Below are positions 42,794 to 51,911 of a stretch of DNA of 64,000 nucleotides, in pieces. This DNA comes from Pseudomonas sp. GM74 (lineage in GTDB: Bacteria; Pseudomonadota; Gammaproteobacteria; Pseudomonadales; Pseudomonadaceae): contig NZ_AKJG01000150.1 in assembly GCF_000282455.1 (NCBI RefSeq), forward strand, positions 1-64,000, read 5' to 3'. The notes below the pieces were generated by a model, which saw nothing but the letters and a program-made list of their open reading frames with translations, searched no databases and had not been told where the DNA came from. Positions within the stretch are counted from its first letter, which is position 1. Each line of letters starts with the position of its first letter. A program made the translations under genes and the position numbers.

Positions 42794-43561
42794 TCAGGTG
42801 CCGAGATAGCGCCCGATCAATGCAACCCCGCTGGCCAGCACCAGCCACGTCACCAGCCGCACGAACGCTTCGCGGGACAAGCGCATGGTCAGCCGTCGAC
42901 CGAACCACAGCCCCAGCACCATCGCCGGTAACAGACAAACCGCCAGCACCAGCAACGGCAAATCGGCATACACACCGGCGATGGCAAACAGGCTCAGACG
43001 CACCACCGTACTGCAACTGATCAGCGCACTCTGGGTCGCCCGCGCCGCCTCCTTGGGCAGCCGGCTGTTCAAATAGATCGCATAGAGAAAGCCGCCGCTG
43101 CCAAACAACGCGCCAAACATTCCGCCCACCGTCCCCATCGGCAGCGCCCACGCGGCGGACAACTGCGCCGGACGGACAGTTATCCACAGGCTGTAAATGG
43201 CATAGGCGCTGATAAACAACCCCATCAACAACAGCAACAGATCGGACTTGAGGTTCAGCAGGAAAATCACCCCCAGCGTGCACCCCACGGCCATGCAGGG
43301 CAGTAACCGCAACAGCTCCGGCCTGGCCACATTGCGCCGCGAAGGCACCAGATTGCCGAATGCCGCGACAAAATCGAGCAGCACCAGCAAGGGCACGATT
43401 TTCGACAGCGGCATGAACAGAATCAGAATCGGCCCCGCCACCAGCGCGGTGCCAAAGCCGGCGATGCCGAACACGATGTAGGCCAGGGCGATGCCGGCAC
43501 CGATTACCAGCCAGTCCAGCGGGCCGAAGGGCCATTGGTTCAACAGTTCGAACACATTCAT
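42794..43561 (-). CDS. TSUP (TauE/SafE) family membrane transporter
   Basis: A 255-residue protein with about eight hydrophobic helices and the TSUP repeats: VFGIAGFGTALVAGPILILFMPLS in the first half and GGMFGALFGSGGFLYAIYL in the second. The family exports sulfite, sulfoacetate or other organic anions; the substrate here is unknown. It stands alone between convergent pepA-holC genes and xseA, a place where I would expect valS by comparison with P. aeruginosa. Confidence 0.9.
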   Translation of the reverse strand: MNVFELLNQWPFGPLDWLVIGAGIALAYIVFGIAGFGTALVAGPILILFMPLSKIVPLLVLLDFVAAFGNLVPSRRNVARPELLRLLPCMAVGCTLGVIFLLNLKSDLLLLLMGLFISAYAIYSLWITVRPAQLSAAWALPMGTVGGMFGALFGSGGFLYAIYLNSRLPKEAARATQSALISCSTVVRLSLFAIAGVYADLPLLVLAVCLLPAMVLGLWFGRRLTMRLSREAFVRLVTWLVLASGVALIGRYLGT

Positions 43562-43601
43562 TCACGTATCTTCCTTGAATACCCGTCGGTGACTTTACCT
43601 T

Positions 43602-43690
43602 TGTGGGAGCGGGCTTGCTCGCGAAAGCGGACTAACATCCCAAATCAATGTGGCTGACACACCGTCTTCGCGAGCAAGCCCGCTCCCACA
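43602..43690. repeat. REPIN-like doublet, family A (copy 9)
   Basis: An 89-bp doublet with CTCGCG-type arms in the divergent gap between the TSUP gene and xseA. Confidence 0.9.
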
Positions 43691-43761
43691 TCAAGCGGCT
43701 CCACAAGGGAATTGTGCCGACACATGGAGATTGACCACCGAATGCCTTTAAACTGCGCCCC

Positions 43762-45141
43762 ATGATTAAAGATCCCTTTGCAAGACTCGGCCTTGACCGC
43801 GAAGTCCTGACCGTCAGCCAGCTCAACGGCCGCGCGCGGGTGTTGCTCGAAGACGTGTTCAGCAACATCTGGGTCGAAGGCGAAATCTCCAACCTCGCCC
43901 GCCCGGCGTCCGGCCACGTGTATTTCACCCTCAAGGACAGTGGCGCCCAGGTGCGTTGCGCGCTGTTCCGGCAGAACGCGGCACGGGTTCGCCAAGCCTT
44001 GAAGGACGGCCTGGCGGTCAAGGTCCGTGGCAAAGTCTCGCTGTTCGAGGGACGCGGTGATTATCAGCTGATCCTCGACACCGTGGAGCCGGCTGGTGAT
44101 GGCGCGTTGCGCCTGGCCTTCGATGCACTCAAGGAAAAGCTCAGCGCCGAAGGCCTGTTCAGTGCCGAACGCAAGGTGCCGCTGCCGGCGCATCCGCAAC
44201 GCATCGGCATCATCAGTTCGCCCACCGGGGCGGTGATCCGCGACATCATCAGCGTGTTCCGCCGTCGTGCACCGCAGGTGCAGTTGACCCTGATCCCTAC
44301 TGCCGTACAGGGCCGCGAAGCCACGGCGCAGATTGTCCGCGCCCTGAAACTGGCGGATGCCCGGGGTTTCGACGCCCTGATCCTGGCCCGGGGCGGCGGT
44401 TCGCTGGAAGATCTCTGGTGTTTCAACGAAGAAGCCGTGGCCCGCGCCGTCGACGCTTGCGTGACACCGATTGTCAGCGCGGTCGGCCATGAAACCGACG
44501 TGTCGATCAGTGATTTCGTCGCCGACGTTCGCGCGCCCACCCCTTCCGCTGCCGCCGAGTTGCTGGCACCGGACTCCAGTGACCTGGTGCGTCGGGTCGA
44601 GAGCCTGCACCGCCGGCTAGTGATGCGCATGCGTGACCGTTTGATGCGCGACCGCTTGCGCCTGGAAGGTATCTCTCGCCGCCTGCGTCATCCCGGCGAG
44701 CGCCTGCGCCAGCAAGCGCAACGCCTGGACGACCTGGACATGCGCATGCGCCGCGCGTTCGAGCGCAGCCTCAACACCCGTCGCGAACGCTTGATCCGTC
44801 TGGAAACCCGTCTGGCCGCACAACATCCTGGCCGGCAACTGGCAATGCTGCGCCAGCGCCTCGACAGCCTGGCCGAACGCCTGCCGCGGGCGATCCGCGA
44901 AGGGCTGAAGAACCGTCGCCTGCAACTGCACAGCCAGATGCAGACATTGCATGTAGTCAGCCCCTTGGCGACCCTCGGCCGTGGCTACAGCATCTTGCTG
45001 GACGAGCGCGGCAACGCGATCCGCAACGCCGCGCAAACCCATACCGGCCAACGCCTGAAGGCCAAACTGGGCGAAGGTGAACTGCAAGTGCGGGTCGAAG
45101 ACAATCACCTGACGCCCGTCACCCTTTCTTTACTGGATTGA
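43762..45141 (+). CDS. xseA: Exodeoxyribonuclease VII large subunit
   Basis: Degrades single-stranded DNA with XseB (not in the window). It has 459 residues: an OB-fold N-terminus (LTVSQLNGRARVLLEDVFSNIWVEGEISN), the catalytic core (RIGIISSPTGAVIRDI; LILARGGGSLEDLWCFNEE; SAVGHETDVSISDFVADVRAPTPSAAAEL), then a long coiled coil (about 260-400) and a C-terminal segment LGRGYSILLDERG. Three bases separate it from the M23 gene, so the two are likely cotranscribed. Confidence 0.96.
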   Translation: MIKDPFARLGLDREVLTVSQLNGRARVLLEDVFSNIWVEGEISNLARPASGHVYFTLKDSGAQVRCALFRQNAARVRQALKDGLAVKVRGKVSLFEGRGDYQLILDTVEPAGDGALRLAFDALKEKLSAEGLFSAERKVPLPAHPQRIGIISSPTGAVIRDIISVFRRRAPQVQLTLIPTAVQGREATAQIVRALKLADARGFDALILARGGGSLEDLWCFNEEAVARAVDACVTPIVSAVGHETDVSISDFVADVRAPTPSAAAELLAPDSSDLVRRVESLHRRLVMRMRDRLMRDRLRLEGISRRLRHPGERLRQQAQRLDDLDMRMRRAFERSLNTRRERLIRLETRLAAQHPGRQLAMLRQRLDSLAERLPRAIREGLKNRRLQLHSQMQTLHVVSPLATLGRGYSILLDERGNAIRNAAQTHTGQRLKAKLGEGELQVRVEDNHLTPVTLSLLD

Positions 45142-45144
45142 TCC

Positions 45145-45966
45145 ATGCCGCGTTTCTTTGCTCCGTTGTTGCTGCTGCTCCTGACCTTCAACGCCCACGC
45201 CGACAGCTACATCACCCGCCAGCTGAACAAACCGGTGCCGGGCGGCGTGGCGGTGGTGGACCTGGGCACCTCCGCCCAGGCGCCAAAAGCCACTTACCAA
45301 GGCAAACCGGTACTGGTGGTCAAGGAACAGAACAACTGGCTGGCCATTGTCGGCGTACCGCTGACGGTCAAGCCGGGGGCTCAATCGGTCAGCAGCGGCG
45401 GTCGCAATCTGAGTTTTACGGTTGGCAACAAGAAATACCCGGAACAGCGCATCACCCTGAAGAACACCCAACAGGTCAATCCGGACCCGGAAAATCTCAA
45501 GCGCATCGAGCGTGAACTGGCCGAGCAGATTACTGCCTACCGTACGTTCAGCCCCAACACCCCAAGCAACCTCCTGCTGGACAAGCCGGTGAACGGTCCA
45601 CTGTCGAGCAAGTTCGGCGTACGCCGTTTTTTCAACGGTGAAGAGCGCAATCCCCACTCCGGACTGGACTTCGCCGTGCCCGGCGGTACGCCCATCAAGA
45701 CCCCGGCCGCCGGCAAGGTGATCCTGATCGGCAACTACTTCTTCAATGGCAACACGGTGTTCGTCGACCATGGCCAAGGCTTTATCAGCATGTTCTGCCA
45801 CATGTCGAAAATCGATGTGAAGGTGGGGCAGCCACTGGCCCGTGGTGACGTGGTCGGCAAAGTCGGCGCGACCGGCCGCGCGACCGGCCCGCACATGCAC
45901 TGGAACATCAGCCTGAACGATGCGCGGGTCGATCCGGCTATCTTCATTGGTGCGTTTCAGCCCTGA
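45145..45966 (+). CDS. M23 family metallopeptidase
   Basis: A 273-residue secreted peptidase. The signal peptide (MPRFFAPLLLLLLTFNAHA) precedes an N-terminal beta domain. The LytM domain (about 155-270) keeps the zinc ligands: NPHSGLDFAVPGG (H-x3-D) and GPHMHWNISL (HxH). Such enzymes cut peptide cross-bridges in peptidoglycan; the intact ligands suggest an active enzyme. It resembles the P. aeruginosa LasA-like/M23 protein in the same genomic neighbourhood. Confidence 0.92.
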   Translation: MPRFFAPLLLLLLTFNAHADSYITRQLNKPVPGGVAVVDLGTSAQAPKATYQGKPVLVVKEQNNWLAIVGVPLTVKPGAQSVSSGGRNLSFTVGNKKYPEQRITLKNTQQVNPDPENLKRIERELAEQITAYRTFSPNTPSNLLLDKPVNGPLSSKFGVRRFFNGEERNPHSGLDFAVPGGTPIKTPAAGKVILIGNYFFNGNTVFVDHGQGFISMFCHMSKIDVKVGQPLARGDVVGKVGATGRATGPHMHWNISLNDARVDPAIFIGAFQP

Positions 45967-45989
45967 TTTTTCGCTGAGGCTTCTGGCCC

Positions 45990-46055
45990 CTTCGCGGGCA
46001 AGCCCGCTCCCACAGGGATTGCGCTGTACCTGTGGGAGCGGGCTTGCCCGCGAAG
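45990..46055. repeat. Compact family A doublet (copy 10, inverted order)
   Basis: CTTCGCGGGCAAGCCCGCTC.. and its reverse complement are separated by only 16 bases; both arms are of the CCCGCG type. It follows the M23 gene and could act as its transcript end. Confidence 0.88.
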
Positions 46056-46250
46056 GCGGCATTTCAGTCACCAGAAGAATCCAAGACTGCCGTTTTTTCC
46101 AATTGCGCACCACTCGAACCTCGCGCAAACAACAAAACAATCACCACCAATCACAGCAATAAAATCTCGATAAACACCCGCTCACGAGTATTCCTCTCAA
46201 TTTTTTTCGACTGCTTGCCAACCTTCCCCCCCAAGGTTAGGGTTGAGGGC

Positions 46251-46328
46251 ATGAAAACCTCTCACACCCTCATTCAGCTCCGCCAGCACCGCAGCCTGTG
46301 CCTCGTCAGCGCACGACTGCCGGGCTGA
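46251..46328 (+). CDS. Candidate leader peptide upstream of leuA
   Basis: A 25-codon ORF, MKTSHTLIQLRQHRSLCLVS.., ending 90 bases before leuA, with five leucine codons (three CTC, two CTG) and GAGGGC just before the ATG. The 5' arm CTGCCGG in its last codons (46317-46323) can pair with CCGGCAG (46375-46381), which directly precedes GGCCGCC and a run of six T. A leader peptide of this composition before leuA suggests attenuation by leucine supply, but no clean terminator stem next to the T run was found, so the mechanism is inferred. The upstream region (46056-46250) is AT-rich and presumably holds the promoter; AACCTT-C7-AAGGTT at 46220-46238 is another small hairpin. Confidence 0.5.
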   Translation: MKTSHTLIQLRQHRSLCLVSARLPG

Positions 46329-46418
46329 ATCGTGGTGCCTCGTCCCAAGCGTCAGTCCAAGAACTTTTGATCCACCGGCAGGCCGCCTTTTTTCGGCCCA
46401 CACAATAAGGATTTCCCG

Positions 46419-48098
46419 ATGAGCATGCTCAAAGACCCGTCTTCGAAATACCGCGCGTTCCCGACCATCGACATTCCGGACCGCACCTGGCCATCGAAAA
46501 CCATCACCGCCGCGCCGATCTGGTGCAGCTCCGACCTGCGCGACGGCAACCAGTCGCTGATCGAGCCGATGGACGCCGTCAAGAAGCTGCGCTTCTGGAA
46601 AACACTGGTGCAGGTCGGCGTGAAGGAAATCGAAGCGTCGTTCCCGGCCGCCTCGCAAACCGACTTCGACTTCGTCCGCACCCTGATCGAAGGCAACCAC
46701 ATCCCTGACGACACCACCATCCAGGTGCTGACCCAGGGCCGTGAAGACCTGATCGAGCGCACCTTCGAATCCCTGCGCGGTGCGAAGAAAGCCATCGTTC
46801 ACCTGTACAACGCGACCTCCCCTTCCTTCCGCCGCATTGTCTTCAACCAGGACAAGGACGGGGTCAAGGCCATCGCCGTGAACGCCGCCAAGCTGTTCGT
46901 CAAATACGCGGCCATGCAGCCGGACACCGAGTGGACCTTCGAATACTCGCCGGAAACCTTCAGCGCCACCGAAATGGAGTTCGCCAAGGAAGTCTGCGAC
47001 GCGGTGATCGAGGTCTGGAACCCGACGCCCGAGCACAAGATGATCCTCAACCTGCCGGCCACAGTGGAATGCGCGACCCCGAACATCTATGCCGACCAGA
47101 TCGAATGGTTCGGCCGTCACATCAACCGTCGTGACAGCGTGATCATCAGCCTGCACACCCACAACGACCGTGGCACCGGCGTTGCCGCCACCGAGCTGGG
47201 CCTGATGGCCGGCGCCGACCGTGTCGAAGGCTGCCTGTTCGGCAACGGCGAGCGTACCGGTAACGTCGACCTCGTGACCGTGGCCTTGAACCTCTACACC
47301 CAGGGCGTGAACCCTGAGCTGGACTTCTCCGACATCGACGGCGTGCGCAAAGTCGTCGAAGAGTGCAACCAGATCCAGGTGCACCCGCGTCACCCGTACG
47401 TCGGCGACCTGGTGCATACCGCGTTCTCCGGCTCGCACCAGGATGCGATCCGCAAAGGCTTTGCCCAGCAGAAATCCGATGCACTCTGGGAAGTACCGTA
47501 CCTGCCGATCGACCCGGCCGACATTGGCCGCAGCTACGAGGCGGTCATCCGCGTCAACAGCCAGTCGGGCAAGGGCGGCATCGCCTACCTCCTGGAGCAG
47601 GAGTACGGCATCAGCCTGCCGCGTCGCATGCAGATCGAATTCAGCCAGGTCGTGCAGCGTGAAACCGACCGCCTGGGCCTTGAAATGACCGCCCAGCAGA
47701 TCCACGCCCTGCTGTACAGCGAGTACTTGCAGGCCAACACCCCGTACGCGCTGGTCAGCCATCGCCTGCAGGAAGAAAACGGTCACAGCGCCGTCGAAGT
47801 GGAAGTGGCCAGCCAAGGCCAGGGCGAAACCAACCTGCACTGGCGCGGCAAGGGCAATGGCGCCCTGGAAGCACTGGTGGCCGGCCTGCCGGTACCGGTG
47901 GAAATCATGGACTACAACGAGCACGCCATCGGTGCGGGCACCAATGCCAAGGCTGCGGCCTACATTGAACTGCGTGTGAACGGTGAACGTGCGGTGCATG
48001 GCGTCGGCATCGACGAAAACATCACCACCGCCAGCTTCAAGGCCCTGTTCAGCGCACTGAACCGCTCGCTGAGCCAGCCGGAAGCGAAAGCGGCGTAA
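46419..48098 (+). CDS. leuA: 2-isopropylmalate synthase
   Basis: Condenses acetyl-CoA and 2-oxoisovalerate, the first committed step of leucine synthesis. It has 559 residues, the longer LeuA type with an N-terminal extension (SSKYRAFPTIDIPDRTWPSKTI). The catalytic barrel has SSDLRDGNQSLIEPM and HTHNDRGTGVAATELG with the metal ligands; the C-terminal regulatory domain (about 430-559) provides leucine feedback. AAGGA precedes the ATG by about 8 bases. A strong terminator follows. Confidence 0.97.
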   Translation: MSMLKDPSSKYRAFPTIDIPDRTWPSKTITAAPIWCSSDLRDGNQSLIEPMDAVKKLRFWKTLVQVGVKEIEASFPAASQTDFDFVRTLIEGNHIPDDTTIQVLTQGREDLIERTFESLRGAKKAIVHLYNATSPSFRRIVFNQDKDGVKAIAVNAAKLFVKYAAMQPDTEWTFEYSPETFSATEMEFAKEVCDAVIEVWNPTPEHKMILNLPATVECATPNIYADQIEWFGRHINRRDSVIISLHTHNDRGTGVAATELGLMAGADRVEGCLFGNGERTGNVDLVTVALNLYTQGVNPELDFSDIDGVRKVVEECNQIQVHPRHPYVGDLVHTAFSGSHQDAIRKGFAQQKSDALWEVPYLPIDPADIGRSYEAVIRVNSQSGKGGIAYLLEQEYGISLPRRMQIEFSQVVQRETDRLGLEMTAQQIHALLYSEYLQANTPYALVSHRLQEENGHSAVEVEVASQGQGETNLHWRGKGNGALEALVAGLPVPVEIMDYNEHAIGAGTNAKAAAYIELRVNGERAVHGVGIDENITTASFKALFSALNRSLSQPEAKAA

Positions 48099-48116
48099 GC
48101 TGTTAGCCGAAAAGCA

Positions 48117-48151
48117 AAAGGCCCCGATGGTGTGAACCTCGGGGCCTTTTT
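48117..48151 (+). terminator. Terminator of leuA
   Basis: A perfect 11-bp stem, AAAGGCCCCGA / TCGGGGCCTTT, with T5 following, 18 bases after the leuA stop. Confidence 0.92.
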
Positions 48152-48180
48152 GTTTGCCTGCCATTTTTGTTGTCTGAACC

Positions 48181-48273
48181 GGCCCCTTCGCGGGCAAGCC
48201 CGCTCCCACAGGGGACCGCGTACGTTCATGAGAATGCGATCAAATGTGGGAGCGGGCTTGCCCGCGAAGGGGC
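48181..48273. repeat. REPIN-like doublet, family A (copy 11, inverted order)
   Basis: The arms are extended by GGCC on both outer ends (GGCCCCTTCGCGGGCAAG.. / ..CCCGCGAAGGGGCC), so the outer stem is longer than in other copies. Confidence 0.88.
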
Positions 48274-48293
48274 CCTGTCAGGCAGCGAAAATC

Positions 48294-49085
48294 TCAGGTG
48301 AACTCAAAAGTATCGGCATCCAGATTCGCCGGAAACCGCTGCCGGTACGCCGCCAGCTCTGCCGCATCCAGCACCACCTTGAACACCCCGTCAGCCTCTG
48401 CGGCACTGAGCAACGTCTCACCCTGGAAATCCAGCACCTGGCTGTCACCGGTATAGGCAAAGCCCTTGCCATCAGTCCCGATGCGGTTCACCGCCACCAC
48501 ATAGCACAGGTTCTCGATCGCCCGCGCAGGCAACAAGCGGTTCCAGTGCTGGCGCCGGGCACCTGGCCAGTTGGCGGTGTACAGCAACAGATCCGTGTCC
48601 TGGGCGTCACGGCTCCACACCGGGAAGCGCAGGTCGTAGCAGATCAGCGGCCGCACTCGCCAGCCCTTGAGCTCGAACTGCACTTGGCGCTCGCCGGGGG
48701 TGTAGTGGTTATGCTCACCGGCCATGCGGAACAGGTGACGCTTGTCGTAATGCAGCACCTCGCCATCCGGGCGTGCCCACAGCAGGCGATTGCGATGACT
48801 GCCGTCGGCGGCCTGGACGATCACGCTGCCAGTGATCACCGCATCAAGCTTTGCCGCCTGAACCCGCAGCCACTTGCTGGTGGGGCCGTTTTCCGCTTCG
48901 GCGAGGGTCTCGGATTCCATGGAGAACCCGGTGGTGAACATCTCCGGCAGAATGATCAGGTCGGCTCCGCGAGCCTGTTCCAGCAATGGCTCGAAATGCT
49001 CGAAGTTGGCCTGGCGGTCGTGCCAGACCAGAGAGGTCTGGATCAGCGCAACGGTCAGTTTCGGCAATGAACTCAGATCACGCAT
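48294..49085 (-). CDS. Carbon-nitrogen hydrolase, omega-amidase (YafV/Nit2) type
   Basis: A 263-residue nitrilase-fold hydrolase. The catalytic triad is present: Glu in IILPEMFTTGF, Lys in LHYDKRHLFRM and Cys in RPLICYDLRFPVWSR. YafV/Nit2 enzymes hydrolyse alpha-ketoglutaramate or alpha-ketosuccinamate, the products of glutamine transamination. It overlaps the downstream end of the aminotransferase gene by 13 bp, which fits a glutamine transaminase/omega-amidase pair for methionine salvage. Confidence 0.92.
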   Translation of the reverse strand: MRDLSSLPKLTVALIQTSLVWHDRQANFEHFEPLLEQARGADLIILPEMFTTGFSMESETLAEAENGPTSKWLRVQAAKLDAVITGSVIVQAADGSHRNRLLWARPDGEVLHYDKRHLFRMAGEHNHYTPGERQVQFELKGWRVRPLICYDLRFPVWSRDAQDTDLLLYTANWPGARRQHWNRLLPARAIENLCYVVAVNRIGTDGKGFAYTGDSQVLDFQGETLLSAAEADGVFKVVLDAAELAAYRQRFPANLDADTFEFT

Positions 49086-50221
49086 AGTTTTTCCGCCGCT
49101 TCACGCAGGGTCTCCTCACGCTTGGCAAAGCACAGCCGCACCAGGCGTTGGCCGACCGGTGGCGTCTGGTAGAACACCGAGATCGGGATACTGGCCACGC
49201 CATGCTCGCGAGTCATCCACAGGGCCATCTCGACGTCATTGAGGTCAGGGCGGATCTGCGAGTAATCGACCAACTGGAAATAGGTGCCGGTCACCCGGGT
49301 GAAACTGAATCGCGACGGCGCCAGCAGATCGCAGAACAAATCGCGCTTGGCCTGATAGAAACCCGGCAGCTCCTCGACATGCTCGGGATGCTCGGCCATG
49401 TAATCGGCCAAGGCGTATTGCAGCGGGGTCACGCCGCAGAAACTGACGTATTGGTGCACCTTGCGCAGCTCCGCCGTGAGGGCCGGTGGCGCGACCACGT
49501 AGCCGGTTTTCCAGCCGGTGACGTGGTAGGTCTTGCCGAACGAGCTGACCACGAAGGCACGCTGATACAGCTCTTCATGATTCAGCACGCTGACGTGAGG
49601 CACACCGTCATACACCAGGTGTTCGTAGACTTCGTCGCTGATCACATAGATGTCGCGATCGCGGATCAAGGCTGCCAACTGGTCGAGTTCGGCACGGCTG
49701 ATCAATGCGCCGCTGGGGTTGTGCGGGGTGTTGAGAATGATCATCCGCGTGCGCGGGCTCAGTGCCTGGGCAAGCTTCTCGAAGTCGATACTGAAATCGT
49801 TCAAGCCCAGTTGTACGTGCACGCAACGACCGCCGGCCAGCTCTACCGAGGGCTCGTAGCTGTCGTATGCCGGGTCAAACACGATGACTTCGTCGCCGCT
49901 GTGGATTACCGCCTGAATGGCACAGAAAATCGCTTCGGTCGCGCCTGGGGTGACCGTCACTTCAGTATCCGCATCCACCTGCGTGCCATAGTTGCGGGAG
50001 ATCTTCACCGCAATCTGCTGACGCAACACCGGCAGCCCGGTCATCGGCGAATACTGGTTATGGCCACTGGCGATATGCCGGCCAACCGCATCGCACAGGG
50101 CCTGCGGGGCGGCGAAATCGGGAAAACCCTGGGACAGATTGAGCGCGCCGGTCTGTGCCGCGAGCTGAGACATCTGCGTGAAGATGGTGATGCCGACATT
50201 CGGCAGCTTGCTGGTGATCAT
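49073..50221 (-). CDS. PLP-dependent aminotransferase (methionine/glutamine type)
   Basis: A fold type I class I/II aminotransferase of 382 residues. The PLP lysine lies in SSFGKTYHVTGWKTGYV; the N-terminus (SKLPNVGITIFTQMSQLAAQTGALNLSQGFPDF) matches the YbdL/KAT subfamily, which prefers methionine, glutamine and aromatic amino acids. With the adjoining omega-amidase it probably forms a transamination-deamidation couple regenerating methionine from its keto acid. The substrate is inferred from subgroup and context. Confidence 0.92.
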   Translation of the reverse strand: MITSKLPNVGITIFTQMSQLAAQTGALNLSQGFPDFAAPQALCDAVGRHIASGHNQYSPMTGLPVLRQQIAVKISRNYGTQVDADTEVTVTPGATEAIFCAIQAVIHSGDEVIVFDPAYDSYEPSVELAGGRCVHVQLGLNDFSIDFEKLAQALSPRTRMIILNTPHNPSGALISRAELDQLAALIRDRDIYVISDEVYEHLVYDGVPHVSVLNHEELYQRAFVVSSFGKTYHVTGWKTGYVVAPPALTAELRKVHQYVSFCGVTPLQYALADYMAEHPEHVEELPGFYQAKRDLFCDLLAPSRFSFTRVTGTYFQLVDYSQIRPDLNDVEMALWMTREHGVASIPISVFYQTPPVGQRLVRLCFAKREETLREAAEKLCVI

Positions 50222-50240
50222 CGATAGCCCCTTGCAGGTG

Positions 50241-50364
50241 AGCTACAAGTTTCAAGCTGCAAGCTGCAAGTGGTCAAGCGCCAAACCTCCAGACGCAAAA
50301 AAAGGGCCCTGGAAAGGACCCTTTTCGCTTTGACTTGAAGCTTGCAGCTTGCAGCTTGCAGCTG
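50241..50364. repeat. Family C inverted repeat around a terminator
   Basis: AAGTTTCAAGCTGCAAGCTG at the left and CTTGAAGCTTGCAGCTTGCA at the right are inverted copies built from the same 7-mer as the guaB-guaA repeat, enclosing the der terminator. Confidence 0.78.
50297..50325 (-). terminator. Terminator of der
   Basis: AAAGGGCC / GG(A)CCCTTT stem with one bulged base; on the minus strand it ends in a run of T. Confidence 0.75.
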
Positions 50365-50367
50365 CTT

Positions 50368-51837
50368 CTATCGCTTGTCGCGACGCTTCTTGTCGGCCTT
50401 CTTGTGGTGCGACATCAAACGACGCTTCTTGTTGACCTGACGGTCGGTGAGCGTGTTCTTGTTGCCTTCGTACGGGTTCTCGCCACCCTTGAACTCGATG
50501 CGGATCGGCGTACCGACCAGCTTCAGCACACGGCGGTACGTGTTTTCCAGGTAACGCACGTAGGACTTCGGCACCTTCTCGATCTGGTTACCGTGGATCA
50601 CGATGATCGGCGGGTTCGCGCCACCGAGGTGGGCATAACGCAGCTTGATCCGGCGACTGTTGACCATCGGCGGCTGGTGCTCGCTGACCGCGTCTTCCAG
50701 GATCTGGGTCAGGCGGCTCGTCGGCCAGCGGGTAACCGCGGACTTGAACGAGTTCTGTACCGACGCGTAGAGGTTGCCCACGCCAGTGCCGTGCAGTGCC
50801 GAGATAAAGTGAATATCGGCAAACTCGACGAAGAACAGACGACGCTGCAACTCGATCTTGACGAAGTCGCGCTCGCTTGGCGTCATGCCGTCCCACTTGT
50901 TGATCGCGATGACCAATGCACGACCGGCCTCGAGGGCAAAGCCCAGCAGGTTGAGGTCGTGGTCCACCACGCCTTCGCGGGCGTCCATCACGAAGATCAC
51001 CACGTTGGCGTCTTTGATCGCCTGCAGGGTTTTGACCACGGAGAACTTTTCGACTTCTTCGTGGATCTTGCCGCGCTTGCGCACACCGGCGGTGTCGATC
51101 AGCGTGTACTTCTCGTCGTTACGTTCGAACGGGATGTAGATACTGTCGCGGGTGGTGCCGGGTTGGTCGTAGACGATTACCCGGTCTTCCCCGAGCATGC
51201 GGTTGACCAGGGTCGACTTGCCGACGTTCGGACGGCCGATGATCGCGATCTTGATCCCGTCTTTTTCGCTTGGGCCAGGAATGCGCTTGGCTTCCTCGCC
51301 TTCGGCGACGTCTTCTTCCTCGCCTTCTTCCAGCTCGTCGTCGTCTTTCGGGAAGTCACTCAGGGCGATTTCCAGCAACTGGGTGATACCACGGCCGTGG
51401 GCACCGGCGATCGGGATCGCATGGCCCATGCCCAACGGGGCGAATTCGGCGCGGGCCATTTCCGGGTCGATGTTGTCGACCTTGTTGGCCACCACGTGGG
51501 AACGCTTGTTACGCTTGCGCAAATGCTCGGCGATCATCTGGTCGGCGGCGGTGAAACCGGCCTTGGCATCTACCAGGAACAGAACGACATCTGCTTCTTC
51601 GATGGCCAGCAGCGATTGCTCGGCCATCTTTTCGTCCATACCGTGCTCGTCACCGGAGATACCGCCGGTGTCGATCAGAATGTAGGAACGCCCTTGCCAC
51701 TTGGCCTCACCGTACTGGCGATCACGGGTCAGACCGGACAAGTCGCCGACGATGGCGTCACGAGTCCTGGTCAGGCGGTTGAACAAGGTGGACTTGCCGA
51801 CGTTCGGTCGGCCCACCAGGGCGATTACGGGAACCAT
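50368..51837 (-). CDS. der: GTPase Der (EngA)
   Basis: Essential 50S ribosome-assembly GTPase with two tandem G domains. It has 489 residues from MVPVIALVGRPNVGKSTLF. The first G1 is GRPNVGKS near residue 9, the second GRPNVGKS near 205. Between them is a very acidic linker (about 165-195, DDDELEEGEEEDVAEGEE). The C-terminus is a KH-like domain with a basic tail rich in Lys and Arg (KKADKKRRDKR). Confidence 0.97.
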   Translation of the reverse strand: MVPVIALVGRPNVGKSTLFNRLTRTRDAIVGDLSGLTRDRQYGEAKWQGRSYILIDTGGISGDEHGMDEKMAEQSLLAIEEADVVLFLVDAKAGFTAADQMIAEHLRKRNKRSHVVANKVDNIDPEMARAEFAPLGMGHAIPIAGAHGRGITQLLEIALSDFPKDDDELEEGEEEDVAEGEEAKRIPGPSEKDGIKIAIIGRPNVGKSTLVNRMLGEDRVIVYDQPGTTRDSIYIPFERNDEKYTLIDTAGVRKRGKIHEEVEKFSVVKTLQAIKDANVVIFVMDAREGVVDHDLNLLGFALEAGRALVIAINKWDGMTPSERDFVKIELQRRLFFVEFADIHFISALHGTGVGNLYASVQNSFKSAVTRWPTSRLTQILEDAVSEHQPPMVNSRRIKLRYAHLGGANPPIIVIHGNQIEKVPKSYVRYLENTYRRVLKLVGTPIRIEFKGGENPYEGNKNTLTDRQVNKKRRLMSHHKKADKKRRDKR

Positions 51838-51869
51838 GCGGCTCTCCACTTCGTTATTTCAGAAAATAC

Positions 51870-51895
51870 AAAAGCCGCTGCGAGGCAGCGGCTGG
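51870..51895 (-). terminator. Terminator between bamB and der
   Basis: AGCCGCTGC-GAG-GCAGCGGCT, a 9-bp stem with a 3-base loop; the minus strand continues TTTTGTATTTT. It separates the bamB operon from der. Confidence 0.85.
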
Positions 51896-51911
51896 TGCTC
51901 GGGGGCAACAC

